Positions 14,187-22,114 of a stretch of DNA of 30,887 bases are shown here, piece after piece (positions within the stretch are counted from its first letter, which is position 1; each line of letters begins with the position of its first letter). The DNA is taken from contig NZ_QFOA01000038.1 in NCBI RefSeq assembly GCF_003248505.1, forward strand, positions 1-30,887, read 5' to 3'. The position numbers and the translations under genes were made by a program. Source of the stretch: Sphingobium sp. (GTDB taxonomy: Bacteria > Pseudomonadota > Alphaproteobacteria > Sphingomonadales > Sphingomonadaceae). The notes under the pieces are model-generated. The model was not told where the DNA came from. It ran no database searches and saw nothing but the letters and a program-made list of their open reading frames with translations.

Positions 14187-15479
14187 TCAAACCCCTTCCG
14201 CGATCAGCGCTGCGGCATCCAGTCCCCATGCGGGCACTTTGCCATCTGCGGCAAAGAACATGTCGCGATATCGCATTTTCAGAAAATAGGGCACGCGCCC
14301 CATCTTCAATATTTGGCGGTCACCGCCGAACCAGCTGTTGGAATGTATCCAGAACGCCTTCCCATCGCCCATATCGCCGATGCACAGCACCTCGGGCTTC
14401 AGCGGAACGTCAGCCTTTTCGGCATCCACGGTGCCGAAAATCTTGCCAAGTTGAAGCCCGATGATGTCTGATTGCTGATGTCCGATGGCGCCCAATTTGG
14501 GCACCGTAACAGCGGCGCAATCGCCACAGGCGAACACTTCGGGGTGGTCAGGGTTGCGCATCAGCAGGTCGGTTTTGATAAACCCTTCGGAATCGCTGAC
14601 AGGCAGGCCTTTGACAAAGTCGTGCGCTACCCAGTCGGGGAAAATGATCTTCACCTCTGCCGGCAAGGTGCGGCCATCGGCAAACTCGATGGCGTCGGCC
14701 GTCAGTCGCGTGATATCCTGCGTGTTGTTCCAGTAGTTGAAGCCCATCTTGGTCGCGAGTGTCAGGAGTTGTTTGACGACATCCTCGCCTGCGTCTTCCG
14801 CGATCATGGGGGCTGGCGTAAAGACAGTGACGTTTTCGGGGCCGCCAAGTTTCCGATCCTTGAGCCAGGTCGCCATCGACATCATGACCTCGACGGGAGG
14901 CCCTTCACAGGCGGCAAGCGCCCGCGGGATCGATCCGCCGGGATAGGGTTCCAGACCGTCAGCTCCGTCCCCTTGGTGGAACCTTGCCGATCCGATCGCG
15001 ATCGGGCCGCCTGCGTAGCGGGTGTTGAGATAGCGGCGCAGCTGCTCCCCGTGATACAGGTCGCTGACGGTGTGGCCATGCTCGGCGAAACCCTCGATCC
15101 GGTCATAAGCAAGCCGGGCACCCAGTGCGAAGATGACATAATCATAATGTTCGACATGATCTTCGGCGCCACCCCGTTCTGCGGGCCTGAAGGTTACATT
15201 GCGCGCTGCGATGTCGACAGCAGTGACTTCCCCATGGATAAAATCGATCTCATCCTTTGCCAGAATGGGCACCAGATCCATCCGCTGGTGCAGCGCTGGG
15301 TTGCGATCTTCGAACACGTCAGCCGGGATGTTGGGAATGAACAGCAGATAGCTTTTGCGATCGATTACGGTGATGCGCGCCTTGTCCCCCACATATTGCC
15401 GCACCTTCTGTGCGCAGGCCAACCCGGCAAAATTGCCGCCAAGAATGAGGACATGGGGGCGACCATCATAGTGTGGCAT
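14187..15479 (-). CDS. FAD-dependent sulfide:quinone oxidoreductase-like protein
   Basis: 430 residues. N-terminal FAD motif HVLILGGNFAGLACAQKV (9-26), TVIDRKSYLLFIPN, VIFALGARLAYD near 115-125 and the second FAD motif VFACGDCAAV near 315-324. SQR/NDH-2 proteins share this fold. Cys191 (AACEGPPVEVM) and Cys366 (LCIGDMGDGKAFWI) fall where type I SQRs carry their redox cysteines, so oxidation of sulfide or a related thiol with quinone as acceptor is likely. The C-terminal MGRVPYFLKMRYRDMFF helix suits membrane attachment. Different subfamily from the DUF442 fusion at 7334-9019. Co-transcribed with the SoxB-like gene. Its promoter lies next to two CTTA-N7-CTTA sites shared with the RND operon. 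A type II NADH dehydrogenase is the main alternative. Confidence 0.8.
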   Translation of the reverse strand: MPHYDGRPHVLILGGNFAGLACAQKVRQYVGDKARITVIDRKSYLLFIPNIPADVFEDRNPALHQRMDLVPILAKDEIDFIHGEVTAVDIAARNVTFRPAERGGAEDHVEHYDYVIFALGARLAYDRIEGFAEHGHTVSDLYHGEQLRRYLNTRYAGGPIAIGSARFHQGDGADGLEPYPGGSIPRALAACEGPPVEVMMSMATWLKDRKLGGPENVTVFTPAPMIAEDAGEDVVKQLLTLATKMGFNYWNNTQDITRLTADAIEFADGRTLPAEVKIIFPDWVAHDFVKGLPVSDSEGFIKTDLLMRNPDHPEVFACGDCAAVTVPKLGAIGHQQSDIIGLQLGKIFGTVDAEKADVPLKPEVLCIGDMGDGKAFWIHSNSWFGGDRQILKMGRVPYFLKMRYRDMFFAADGKVPAWGLDAAALIAEGV

Positions 15480-15566
15480 AGTAATCTCCTTGGCCGTCGC
15501 GGGTGGCGATACGTTAGTACAACGAATATCGCGCGCGCGTTGCAGCCCCGCATGATAGCCTTGCAG

Positions 15567-15581
15567 CTTAAGGCATCCTTA
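15567..15581. promoter_or_regulatory. CTTA-N7-CTTA operator, site A
   Basis: CTTAAGGCATCCTTA, two CTTA half-sites 11 bp apart, as expected for a head-to-tail OmpR-family dimer. It lies between the SQR/SoxB-like operon and the RND operon, nearer the former. The same architecture occurs at 15639, 27728 and 27753. Confidence 0.55.
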
Positions 15582-15638
15582 CCACTCGCGGATGCGGCAA
15601 GATCCGCGCTGCGCGGCAGCAAATTTATAGTTCTGGCA

Positions 15639-15653
15639 TAAGCCTGCCTTAAG
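15639..15653. promoter_or_regulatory. CTTA-N7-CTTA operator, site B
   Basis: TAAGCCTGCCTTAAG, which on the minus strand is CTTAAGGCAGGCTTA. That 15-mer is identical to the site at 27728-27742 in front of the response-regulator gene. It lies about 40 bases upstream of the leader ORF of the RND operon, a sensible place for an OmpR-type activator. I could not fix a -10 box with confidence. Confidence 0.6.
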
Positions 15654-15663
15654 GTAGTGCCGC

Positions 15664-15692
15664 TTTTGACCTCCCCGACGGGAGGCTCAAAA
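15664..15692 (+). promoter_or_regulatory. 5'-UTR hairpin that pairs the leader-ORF Shine-Dalgarno
   Basis: TTTTGA-CCTCCC (15664-15675), loop CGAC, GGGAGG (15680-15685), one bulged C, and TCAAAA (15687-15692) form a 12-bp stem. The GGGAGG strand is the SD of the leader ORF starting at 15695, so folding would hide it. T precedes and A follows the stem, the reverse of an intrinsic terminator. SD control is therefore more likely than termination. Confidence 0.6.
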
Positions 15693-15694
15693 CC

Positions 15695-15727
15695 ATGACC
15701 AATTCATCAGGGCGCGGCGAACGATGA
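15695..15727 (+). CDS. 10-residue leader peptide coupled to the RND gene
   Basis: ATG at 15695 is placed nine bases after a strong SD, GGGAGG. The frame encodes MTNSSGRGER and stops at TGA 15725-15727. That stop overlaps the RND start as ATGA, while the RND start itself has no recognisable SD. The arrangement suggests that the pump is translated by ribosomes terminating on this leader. No leader of this kind is known to me for sphingomonad RND operons. The call rests on the SD, spacing and overlap only. Confidence 0.5.
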   Translation: MTNSSGRGER

Positions 15728-18700
15728 TCGCGCTAGTGCGCACCGCGCTGACGAAACCGCTGACTTTTATCGTGATGGCCGTGATGATCTTCGGCATTGG
15801 GGTATTGTCTATCCTGCGGATGCCGGTGGACATCTTCCCGCGCATCGGCGTGCCGGTGATTGCGACGGCATGGACCTATACCGGCCTGTCCCCGCAGGAC
15901 ATGGCCGGGCGCATCGTCACGCCGTATGAACGCGTGCTGACAAATGCGGTCAACGATATCGAGAGGATCGAAAGCCAGTCCCTGAACGGGGTCGCAGTGG
16001 TGAAGATCTATTTCCAACCGGGCGTCGACATCCGCACGGCCACGGCACAGGTCACCTCCATTTCGCAAACCATCCTGCGCCAGCTGCCGCCGGGCATCAC
16101 CCCGCCCATGATCGTCAATTACGACGCCTCGACCGTGCCCATCCTGCAACTGGCCTTGTCGGGAAAGGGCTTGAGCGAACAGCAGCTATTCGATCTGGGA
16201 TTGAACCAGGTCCGTCCGCTATTAGTCACGGTGCCCGGGGTAGCCATGCCATTCCCTTCTGGCGGGAAGCAGCGCCAGATGCAGATCGATGTTGATCCGG
16301 CCGCGTTGCAGGCGCGTGGCCTTTCTGCGCAAGACGTAGCGAACGCGCTGACCGCGCAGACGCAAATCAGCCCGGTCGGCTTCGCCAAAATCGGCGACCT
16401 GCAGTATAATGTCCGCCTGAACAACGCCCCGGCATCGGTCGAGCAACTGAACAATCTGCCGGTGAAGGTGGTGGACGGCGCCACCATCCTGATGCGCGAT
16501 ATCGCACAGGTGCGCGACGGGTCCGCACCGCAGATCAACGTGGTCCATGTGGATGGGCAGCGATCCGCTTTGATGACCGTGCTTAAAAGCGGTAGCGCAT
16601 CCACACTCGCCATTGTCGACGGGATCAAGCGGCGCCTGCCGCAGGCGCTGGCAGGCCTGCCCGATACGCTGAAAGTGACAGCAATAGGTGACCAGTCAGA
16701 ACTGGTCAAAGCGGCGGTTTCGTCGGTGGTGACCGAAGGCGCTCTCGCTGCCCTACTGACCTCGCTCATGATTCTGCTTTTCCTTGGATCGTGGCGATCG
16801 ACCATCATCATCGTCACGGCCATCCCGCTGGCGATCCTGGGTTCCATTGCCGGTCTGGGCGCGGTGGGCCACACGCTGAACCTGATGACGCTGAGCGGGC
16901 TGGTGCTGGCGATCGGCATTCTGGTGGACGATGCCACTGTCACGATCGAAAACATCAACTGGCATCTGGAACAAGGCAAGAGCGTGATCGCTGCCATCCT
17001 GGATGGTGCGGCACAGATCGTGAAACCGGCACTGGTCGCGTTGCTGAGCATCTGCATCGTTTTCGTGCCGATGTTCTTTCTGCCCGGCATTGCGGGCTTC
17101 CTGTTCGTGCCGCTGGCGCTGGCGGTGATATTCGCCTTGCTCACGTCCTTCGTGCTCGCCCGCACGCTGGTGCCGACCATGGCGATGTTCCTGCTGCACC
17201 CGCATGATGAGGAAGCAAAGACCCGCCCAACGCGCAATATATTCGTTCGTTTTCAGCGCGGGTTCGACCAATGGTTCGAGCGGATGCGCGCGCGTTATGG
17301 CCAGTTGCTGCGCCGCGTGCTGGATGTTCGCCGCGGCTTTGCCATGGTCTTTCTAAGCGTCATGCTTCTGTCGCTGGCGCTGGTGCCGTTGCTTGGTCGG
17401 GACTTCTTCCCGGCGGTGGATGCCGGTCAAATCGCCCTGCATGTGCGGACGCCTGCGGGGACGCGGATCGAACAGAGTTCCGCCACTTTCGCGCAGGTGC
17501 AACAACATATCCGCAGCGTGATCCCCGATGCGGAAATCGAAACGATGGTCGATAATATTGGCATCTCTCTGGCGGCGCTGAACAATATTTATGCCAATTC
17601 CGGCACGGTCGGCTCTAATGAAGGCGATATCCTGATCACTTTGTCAAAGGATCACGGGGATACGAATGAATATGTGCATGCATTGCGCCACCAGTTACCG
17701 CTCAAATTCCCAGGCGTCGATTTTGCTTTCCTGCCGGCAGACATGACGAGCCAGATTCTCAATTTCGGATCGCCAGCCCCTCTCGATATCCAGATACGCG
17801 GGCGCAACATCCCGGAAAATCAGCGATATGCGCAAAAACTGTTGAAACGCGTGCGGCAGATTCCGGGGCTGGCCGACGCGCGCATTCAGCAATCGACCCG
17901 CTATCCCCAACTGAATGTCGATGTCGACCGCGCACGCATCGCGCAATATGGCCTAAGCCAGCGGGATGTGACGGCCAGCCTTGGCACTGCGCTTGCCGGT
18001 ACGGCGCAAAGCTCGCCCGTATTCTACCTCAACCCGGAAAACGGCGTGTCCTATCCTGTCGTGGCGCAATTGCCGGAACGGGACGTAGGCTCCGTCGCCG
18101 ATCTGGCCGCGCTGCCGGTCGCAGGCAGCGTCGATGCAGCATCGCAAACGCTTGGCGGTGTCGCACGGATCACGCGCGGCAACACACTGTCCGTGGTCAG
18201 CAAATATGACATTCAGCCGGTCATCAACATCTATGCCACCACGCAAGGGCGTGATCTGGGTGCAGTTGCGACCGATGTGAACGCCGCCATCGTCGCGCTG
18301 GAAAAGGACCTGCCGAAAGCATCCACCGTCACACTGCGCGGCCAATATGAAACGATGAACATAGCCTTCACCGGCCTCGCATTCGGCCTGATCGCGGCGA
18401 TCGTGCTGATCTATCTGGTGATCGTGGTGAACTTCCAGAACTGGATCGATCCGCTTGTAATCATCGGCGCGTTGCCCGCCGCATTGGCAGGCATTGCGTG
18501 GATGCTGTTCCTGACCGGCACCACTTTGTCCGTACCGGCACTGATCGGCGCGATCATGGCAATGGGCGTATCCACTGCCAATGCCATCCTCGTCGTCAGT
18601 TTCGCGCGCGAAAGGCTGGCGGAAACGGGCAATGCTGCAACGGCCGCACTGGAAGCGGGCATGGTGCGCCTGCGCCCGGTGCTGATGACCGCGCTGGTAA

Positions 18701-18900
18701 TGATCATCGGCATGTCGCCCATGGCGCTGGCCCTGGGCGAAGGGGCGGAACAGAACGCGCCGCTGGGCCGGGCGGTGATCGGCGGTTTGGCGTTCGCCAC
18801 AATCGCCACGCTGGTGCTGGTGCCCGCGCTCTTCGCGCTGGCCCACCGCAAGGGCGCCCCGAAAACCCGCACTATCGAACTGGAACCGAGCCATGTCTGA
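15724..18900 (+). CDS. RND-family efflux pump, permease subunit
   Basis: 1058-residue inner-membrane RND transporter, two repeats with TM1 near 10-30 and TM7 near 540-560, each followed by a large periplasmic loop (GLSPQDMAGRIVTPYERVL; SVAT-type second half). Proton-relay Asp402-Asp403 occur in GILVDDATVTIEN (TM4). The TM10 Lys of AcrB (SAKNAIL) is replaced: here GVSTANAILVV, with Ala952. This marks a non-HAE1 clade whose substrates are poorly known. Gene order is pump-adaptor-outer-membrane factor, all overlapping. Expression appears to depend on a leader ORF and on operator sites shared with the two-component locus. Export of toxic thiol or metal compounds is a guess from context. Confidence 0.93.
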   Translation: MIALVRTALTKPLTFIVMAVMIFGIGVLSILRMPVDIFPRIGVPVIATAWTYTGLSPQDMAGRIVTPYERVLTNAVNDIERIESQSLNGVAVVKIYFQPGVDIRTATAQVTSISQTILRQLPPGITPPMIVNYDASTVPILQLALSGKGLSEQQLFDLGLNQVRPLLVTVPGVAMPFPSGGKQRQMQIDVDPAALQARGLSAQDVANALTAQTQISPVGFAKIGDLQYNVRLNNAPASVEQLNNLPVKVVDGATILMRDIAQVRDGSAPQINVVHVDGQRSALMTVLKSGSASTLAIVDGIKRRLPQALAGLPDTLKVTAIGDQSELVKAAVSSVVTEGALAALLTSLMILLFLGSWRSTIIIVTAIPLAILGSIAGLGAVGHTLNLMTLSGLVLAIGILVDDATVTIENINWHLEQGKSVIAAILDGAAQIVKPALVALLSICIVFVPMFFLPGIAGFLFVPLALAVIFALLTSFVLARTLVPTMAMFLLHPHDEEAKTRPTRNIFVRFQRGFDQWFERMRARYGQLLRRVLDVRRGFAMVFLSVMLLSLALVPLLGRDFFPAVDAGQIALHVRTPAGTRIEQSSATFAQVQQHIRSVIPDAEIETMVDNIGISLAALNNIYANSGTVGSNEGDILITLSKDHGDTNEYVHALRHQLPLKFPGVDFAFLPADMTSQILNFGSPAPLDIQIRGRNIPENQRYAQKLLKRVRQIPGLADARIQQSTRYPQLNVDVDRARIAQYGLSQRDVTASLGTALAGTAQSSPVFYLNPENGVSYPVVAQLPERDVGSVADLAALPVAGSVDAASQTLGGVARITRGNTLSVVSKYDIQPVINIYATTQGRDLGAVATDVNAAIVALEKDLPKASTVTLRGQYETMNIAFTGLAFGLIAAIVLIYLVIVVNFQNWIDPLVIIGALPAALAGIAWMLFLTGTTLSVPALIGAIMAMGVSTANAILVVSFARERLAETGNAATAALEAGMVRLRPVLMTALVMIIGMSPMALALGEGAEQNAPLGRAVIGGLAFATIATLVLVPALFALAHRKGAPKTRTIELEPSHV

Positions 18901-20065
18901 TCCCACCCCATCACGGACTTCATCGCGAAAGGGCCGCCTTTATGGTGCGGCGGCAGTTGTTGGCATTGCGCTGCTGGTGGGTGGCGGCATCGTTGCCCGC
19001 AATGCGGACCATACCGAACAAGCGGAATTCGCCCGCGCCAATGCATTGCCGACCGTCAATGTCTTGCACCCACAACCGGCGGAAGCAGGCGCAATTCATC
19101 TACCCGGCATGTTGGAACCAGATAACGAAGCCGCCATCCATGCTCGCGCCAGCGGCTATGTGGCGCAGCGACTGGTCGATATTGGCGATCATGTGCGTGC
19201 GGGGCAGGTTCTGGCCGTGCTGGACGCGCCGGAGGTGAAACAACAACTGGCACAGGCGCAAGCGGACCTGCGCACGGCAGAAGCCAACCGTGGACTGGCG
19301 CAAACTACGGCCGTACGTTGGGACGCGCTGCGCGCGAAGGACGCGGTATCGCAACAGGAAACCGATGAAAAGAGCGGGCGGCTAGCGGCGGCAACGGCCC
19401 TTGCCAGTTCGGCCCGTGCCAATGTCGAACGATTGCGCGCCACACTCGGCTTCACCCGTGTTGTGGCACCTTTTGCAGGCCGGGTGACCAGCCGCAACGC
19501 GGAAATAGGCGCCCTGGTGAATGCGGGCAACGGCGCGGCCAGCCCCCTGTTCACCATTGCAGATGACCGCCGACTGCGCCTGCGCGTCCGTGTGCCCCAG
19601 GCCTTGTCAGGACAGCTGACGCGGGGCGTGGTGGCCAGTCTGACCGTACCGGAATATCCGGGCGAGCGTTTCGACGCCGCACTGGTACGCACAGCAGGTG
19701 CGGTGGACCGGGCATCGGGCACGGTACTGGCCGAGTTCGAGGTGAACAATACTGGCCAGCGGCTGAAGCCGGGCGGCTATGCCGAAGTGGCCATCCCCAT
19801 GGCGGCGGGCACCGCCGTAACACTGCCTGCCAGTGCGCTGATTGTCACACCGAAGGGAACGATGGTGGGGCTGGTCGATCGCGAAGGGCGCGTGACGATG
19901 CGCCAGGTTATGATCGGACGGGACGATGGCGCCAGCGTGCAGATCGCTTCCGGCCTGACCCCGCAGGCCCGCGTGATCGCCACTCCTCCAGAAGCGCTGT
20001 CACAAGGCGATCGGGTTCGCATCGTCCGCAACCGGGGGAAAGGTACTGCCAATGCGCAGAATTAA
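18893..20065 (+). CDS. RND periplasmic adaptor (HlyD-type membrane fusion protein)
   Basis: 390 residues. It overlaps the pump gene by 8 bp (ATGTCTGA). A cytoplasmic basic start (SSRKGRLYG) and hydrophobic segment AAAVVGIALLVGGGIVA at about 18-35 anchor it to the inner membrane. A lipoyl/barrel-sandwich half, LPGMLEPDNEAAIHARASGYV and DIGDHVRAGQVLAVLDAPEV, is followed by an alpha-hairpin (about 105-185, Ala/Gln-rich). The second lipoyl half is RVVAPFAGRVTSRNAEIGALV. A beta-barrel and membrane-proximal domain run to the C-terminus. It links the RND permease to the outer-membrane factor. Confidence 0.93.
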   Translation: MSDPTPSRTSSRKGRLYGAAAVVGIALLVGGGIVARNADHTEQAEFARANALPTVNVLHPQPAEAGAIHLPGMLEPDNEAAIHARASGYVAQRLVDIGDHVRAGQVLAVLDAPEVKQQLAQAQADLRTAEANRGLAQTTAVRWDALRAKDAVSQQETDEKSGRLAAATALASSARANVERLRATLGFTRVVAPFAGRVTSRNAEIGALVNAGNGAASPLFTIADDRRLRLRVRVPQALSGQLTRGVVASLTVPEYPGERFDAALVRTAGAVDRASGTVLAEFEVNNTGQRLKPGGYAEVAIPMAAGTAVTLPASALIVTPKGTMVGLVDREGRVTMRQVMIGRDDGASVQIASGLTPQARVIATPPEALSQGDRVRIVRNRGKGTANAQN

Positions 20066-21467
20066 CCTCGCCGCGCCCGCCTTGCTGTTGATGGCGGGCT
20101 GTTCCATGGCGCCGCCACTCAATATTCCGGCCACGCCGGTGGCGGAAAGTTACAAATATGGCGCACGCTGGCAGGATGCCGCGCCGGCGGATCGGCAGCC
20201 GCGAGGGCAATGGTGGCGTGATTTCGACGACCCTGTACTGGACGACCTGATCGCGCGGGCGGACGAGGGCAGCCCAAGCCTTGCCGCAGCAGTAGCCCGG
20301 CTTGACCGCGCGCGGGCGGAGGCGCGCCTTGCGGGGTCGGATCTTGTCCCCACGCTGGATGCCCGCACGGCCATTTCGCGCGAACGGCTTTCCGCTGGAC
20401 GGCCCATCGGTCCCGGCGTTCCGATAACGGCGGACCAATATATTCTGGGCGGTGCGCTGAACTATGAAATCGACCTGTGGGGCCGGGTGCGCGACAGCAT
20501 CCGGGCTAGCGAAGCGGACGCGGGAGTCGAAGCGGCCAGTCTCGCCTCCGTCCGCCTCAGCCTTCATGGCGCGCTGGCGGATGCCTATTTCCAGTTGCGT
20601 GGACTTGACCGGGAAGGTGCCCTGCTGCGCCGCACAGTCGACGCTTACGAAGCGTCAGACGCACTGATCCGCATCCGCCATGAAGGCGGCATCGCATCGG
20701 GCGTGGATCGCAGTCGGTCGCAGACGCAACTCGCCAATGCACAAGCGCTGTTCCGGCAGATCGCGGCACGCCGGGCGACGCTGGAAAACCGCATCGCAAC
20801 ACTGATTGGCATGATACCCGGGCAATTTGCCGTCGCCCCCGCCGATAGCATTGGGGCTTTGCCCACCATTGCGCCGGGCCTGCCATCCACCCTGCTCGAA
20901 CGGCGACCTGACATTGCCGGGGCACAGCGGCGGCTAATTGCTGCCAATGCCCGCATCGGCGTGGCGAAGGCGGCCCGGTTCCCCCGCATCGATCTGGCAT
21001 TGGCCGGTGGTTTTCAGGCCAGTGGTGCGCCCCTTGTCAGCGCCCCAACCGGATATTGGGCGCTGGGACCATTGTCGGCGGTGCTCCACCTGTTTGATGG
21101 CGGGCGGCAGCGGGCGCGGGTTGCCGTCAGCGAGGCGGAATACAACATCCTCGCCGCCAATTACCGCGAAACAGTGCTGAATGCCTTCCAGGAAGTAGAG
21201 GATTCGCTGGCCAGCAACGCGGCGCTGGCGGCCGAGGAAGCCGACCGGCGGCGGGCCGCGCAGGCCGCTGCGCGCGGGGAAGAACTGGCGTTGGACCGTT
21301 ATCGCGATGGCGCGGCGGACTATCTGGAAGTCGTTACCGCACAAACTGCCGCCCTGGCTGCGCAACAGGCCTTCATCACTGTGCAGACAGCGCGGCAGCG
21401 GGCAGCGATCACCCTTGTTCGCGCGCTTGGCGGCGGGACGGACAGGGTCGAACCAGCCGGTGGCTGA
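20052..21467 (+). CDS. outer-membrane efflux lipoprotein (NodT/OprM family)
   Basis: 471 residues. It begins inside the adaptor gene with a purine-rich SD (GGGGAAAGG) upstream. Signal peptide with lipobox LLLMAGC, so Cys17 is probably lipidated (Lgt substrate). Two OEP repeats follow: WWRDFDDPVLDDLIARA ... LNYEIDLWGRVRDS and LLERRPDIAGAQRRLIAANARIGVAKAARFPRIDL ... LFDGGRQRARVAVSEAEYN, ending YLEVVTAQTAAL. Forms the trimeric exit duct for the RND pump. Terminal Gly-rich end is normal. Confidence 0.94.
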   Translation: MRRINLAAPALLLMAGCSMAPPLNIPATPVAESYKYGARWQDAAPADRQPRGQWWRDFDDPVLDDLIARADEGSPSLAAAVARLDRARAEARLAGSDLVPTLDARTAISRERLSAGRPIGPGVPITADQYILGGALNYEIDLWGRVRDSIRASEADAGVEAASLASVRLSLHGALADAYFQLRGLDREGALLRRTVDAYEASDALIRIRHEGGIASGVDRSRSQTQLANAQALFRQIAARRATLENRIATLIGMIPGQFAVAPADSIGALPTIAPGLPSTLLERRPDIAGAQRRLIAANARIGVAKAARFPRIDLALAGGFQASGAPLVSAPTGYWALGPLSAVLHLFDGGRQRARVAVSEAEYNILAANYRETVLNAFQEVEDSLASNAALAAEEADRRRAAQAAARGEELALDRYRDGAADYLEVVTAQTAALAAQQAFITVQTARQRAAITLVRALGGGTDRVEPAGG

Positions 21468-21480
21468 TACGGATACGGAT

Positions 21481-21498
21481 CCGGCTGAGGCTAGCCGG
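21481..21498. terminator. short GC hairpin between convergent genes (weak)
   Basis: CCGGCT (21481-21486) and AGCCGG (21493-21498) form a 6-bp stem in the 23-bp gap and at the very end of the methyltransferase gene. There is no T-run, so this is at best a weak or factor-assisted terminator. A small direct repeat of GATACG lies just before it. Confidence 0.35.
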
Positions 21499-22114
21499 GC
21501 TGCAGCGCGACGAGATCGATCAGTGCGGACATCCCGCCATGGCCGCTGCCTTCACGAATATCCGCATCGTAGCTTCGCAGGGAAATGATATCCCACCCGG
21601 CGAAGGCGTCGCGCAGCATGCTTTCGGTATAGAGGTTGTCCTCCACTTTCGGCCCGCCGGTGCCATATTCCAGCTGTTCCGGGCGATAGCCTTCCAGCAG
21701 CAGAATGCCGCCGGGCCGCAAAGTTCTGGCAAAGCCGGCGAACATCTTGGCCCGCAATATGGGATCGGCAAATTGCACGAAGATCGCCACGACCGCGTCA
21801 AATGCAGCCTCCGGCCAGTCGTAGGCGGCCAGATCAACCTGCTCCAGCGTCAAGGAAACTCCACGCTGTTGCGCCAGCCTGCGCGCCTTCGCGATTCCGG
21901 CGGCGGATATGTCGGTTGCGGTAACATCCAGGCCCTGTTGGGCCAGATAGACCCCATTGCGCCCTTCCCCATCGGCCACCGCCAGCACCCGCCCGCCTCG
22001 CGTCAAACGGCCCGCTTCACGGCGCACAAATGCATTGGGCTCGGTTCCAAAGACATAGTCTTCCGAAGCGAAGCGACTGTCCCAGAATGCGGCTGAATCC
22101 ATACGATCAGTCAT
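21491..22114 (-). CDS. class I SAM-dependent methyltransferase (TehB-like)
   Basis: 207 residues from MTDRMDSAAFWDSRFA; the ATG lies 8 bp inside the preceding MBL-rhodanese gene. N-terminal YVFGTEPNAFV segment, then SAM motif I VLAVADGEGRNGVYLA (about 44-59), acidic TATDISAAGIAKAR, AAYDWPEAAFDAVVAIFVQF and TLRPGGILLLEGYRPEQLEYGTGGPK. This style is shared by TehB/thiopurine-type enzymes. Methylation of sulfide, thiols or an oxyanion such as tellurite would fit the neighbourhood, but the substrate is not readable. Last gene of the minus-strand scs operon. Confidence 0.85.
   Translation of the reverse strand: MTDRMDSAAFWDSRFASEDYVFGTEPNAFVRREAGRLTRGGRVLAVADGEGRNGVYLAQQGLDVTATDISAAGIAKARRLAQQRGVSLTLEQVDLAAYDWPEAAFDAVVAIFVQFADPILRAKMFAGFARTLRPGGILLLEGYRPEQLEYGTGGPKVEDNLYTESMLRDAFAGWDIISLRSYDADIREGSGHGGMSALIDLVALQPG

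Noticed and set aside
14472..15641. 389-codon plus-strand frame opposite the SQR-like gene
   Set aside because: Shadow of a well-supported flavoprotein with FAD motifs; no domain features of its own.
15664..15692. Hairpin considered as intrinsic terminator
   Set aside because: T-run precedes and A-run follows the stem on both strands, opposite to a terminator; SD pairing explains it better.
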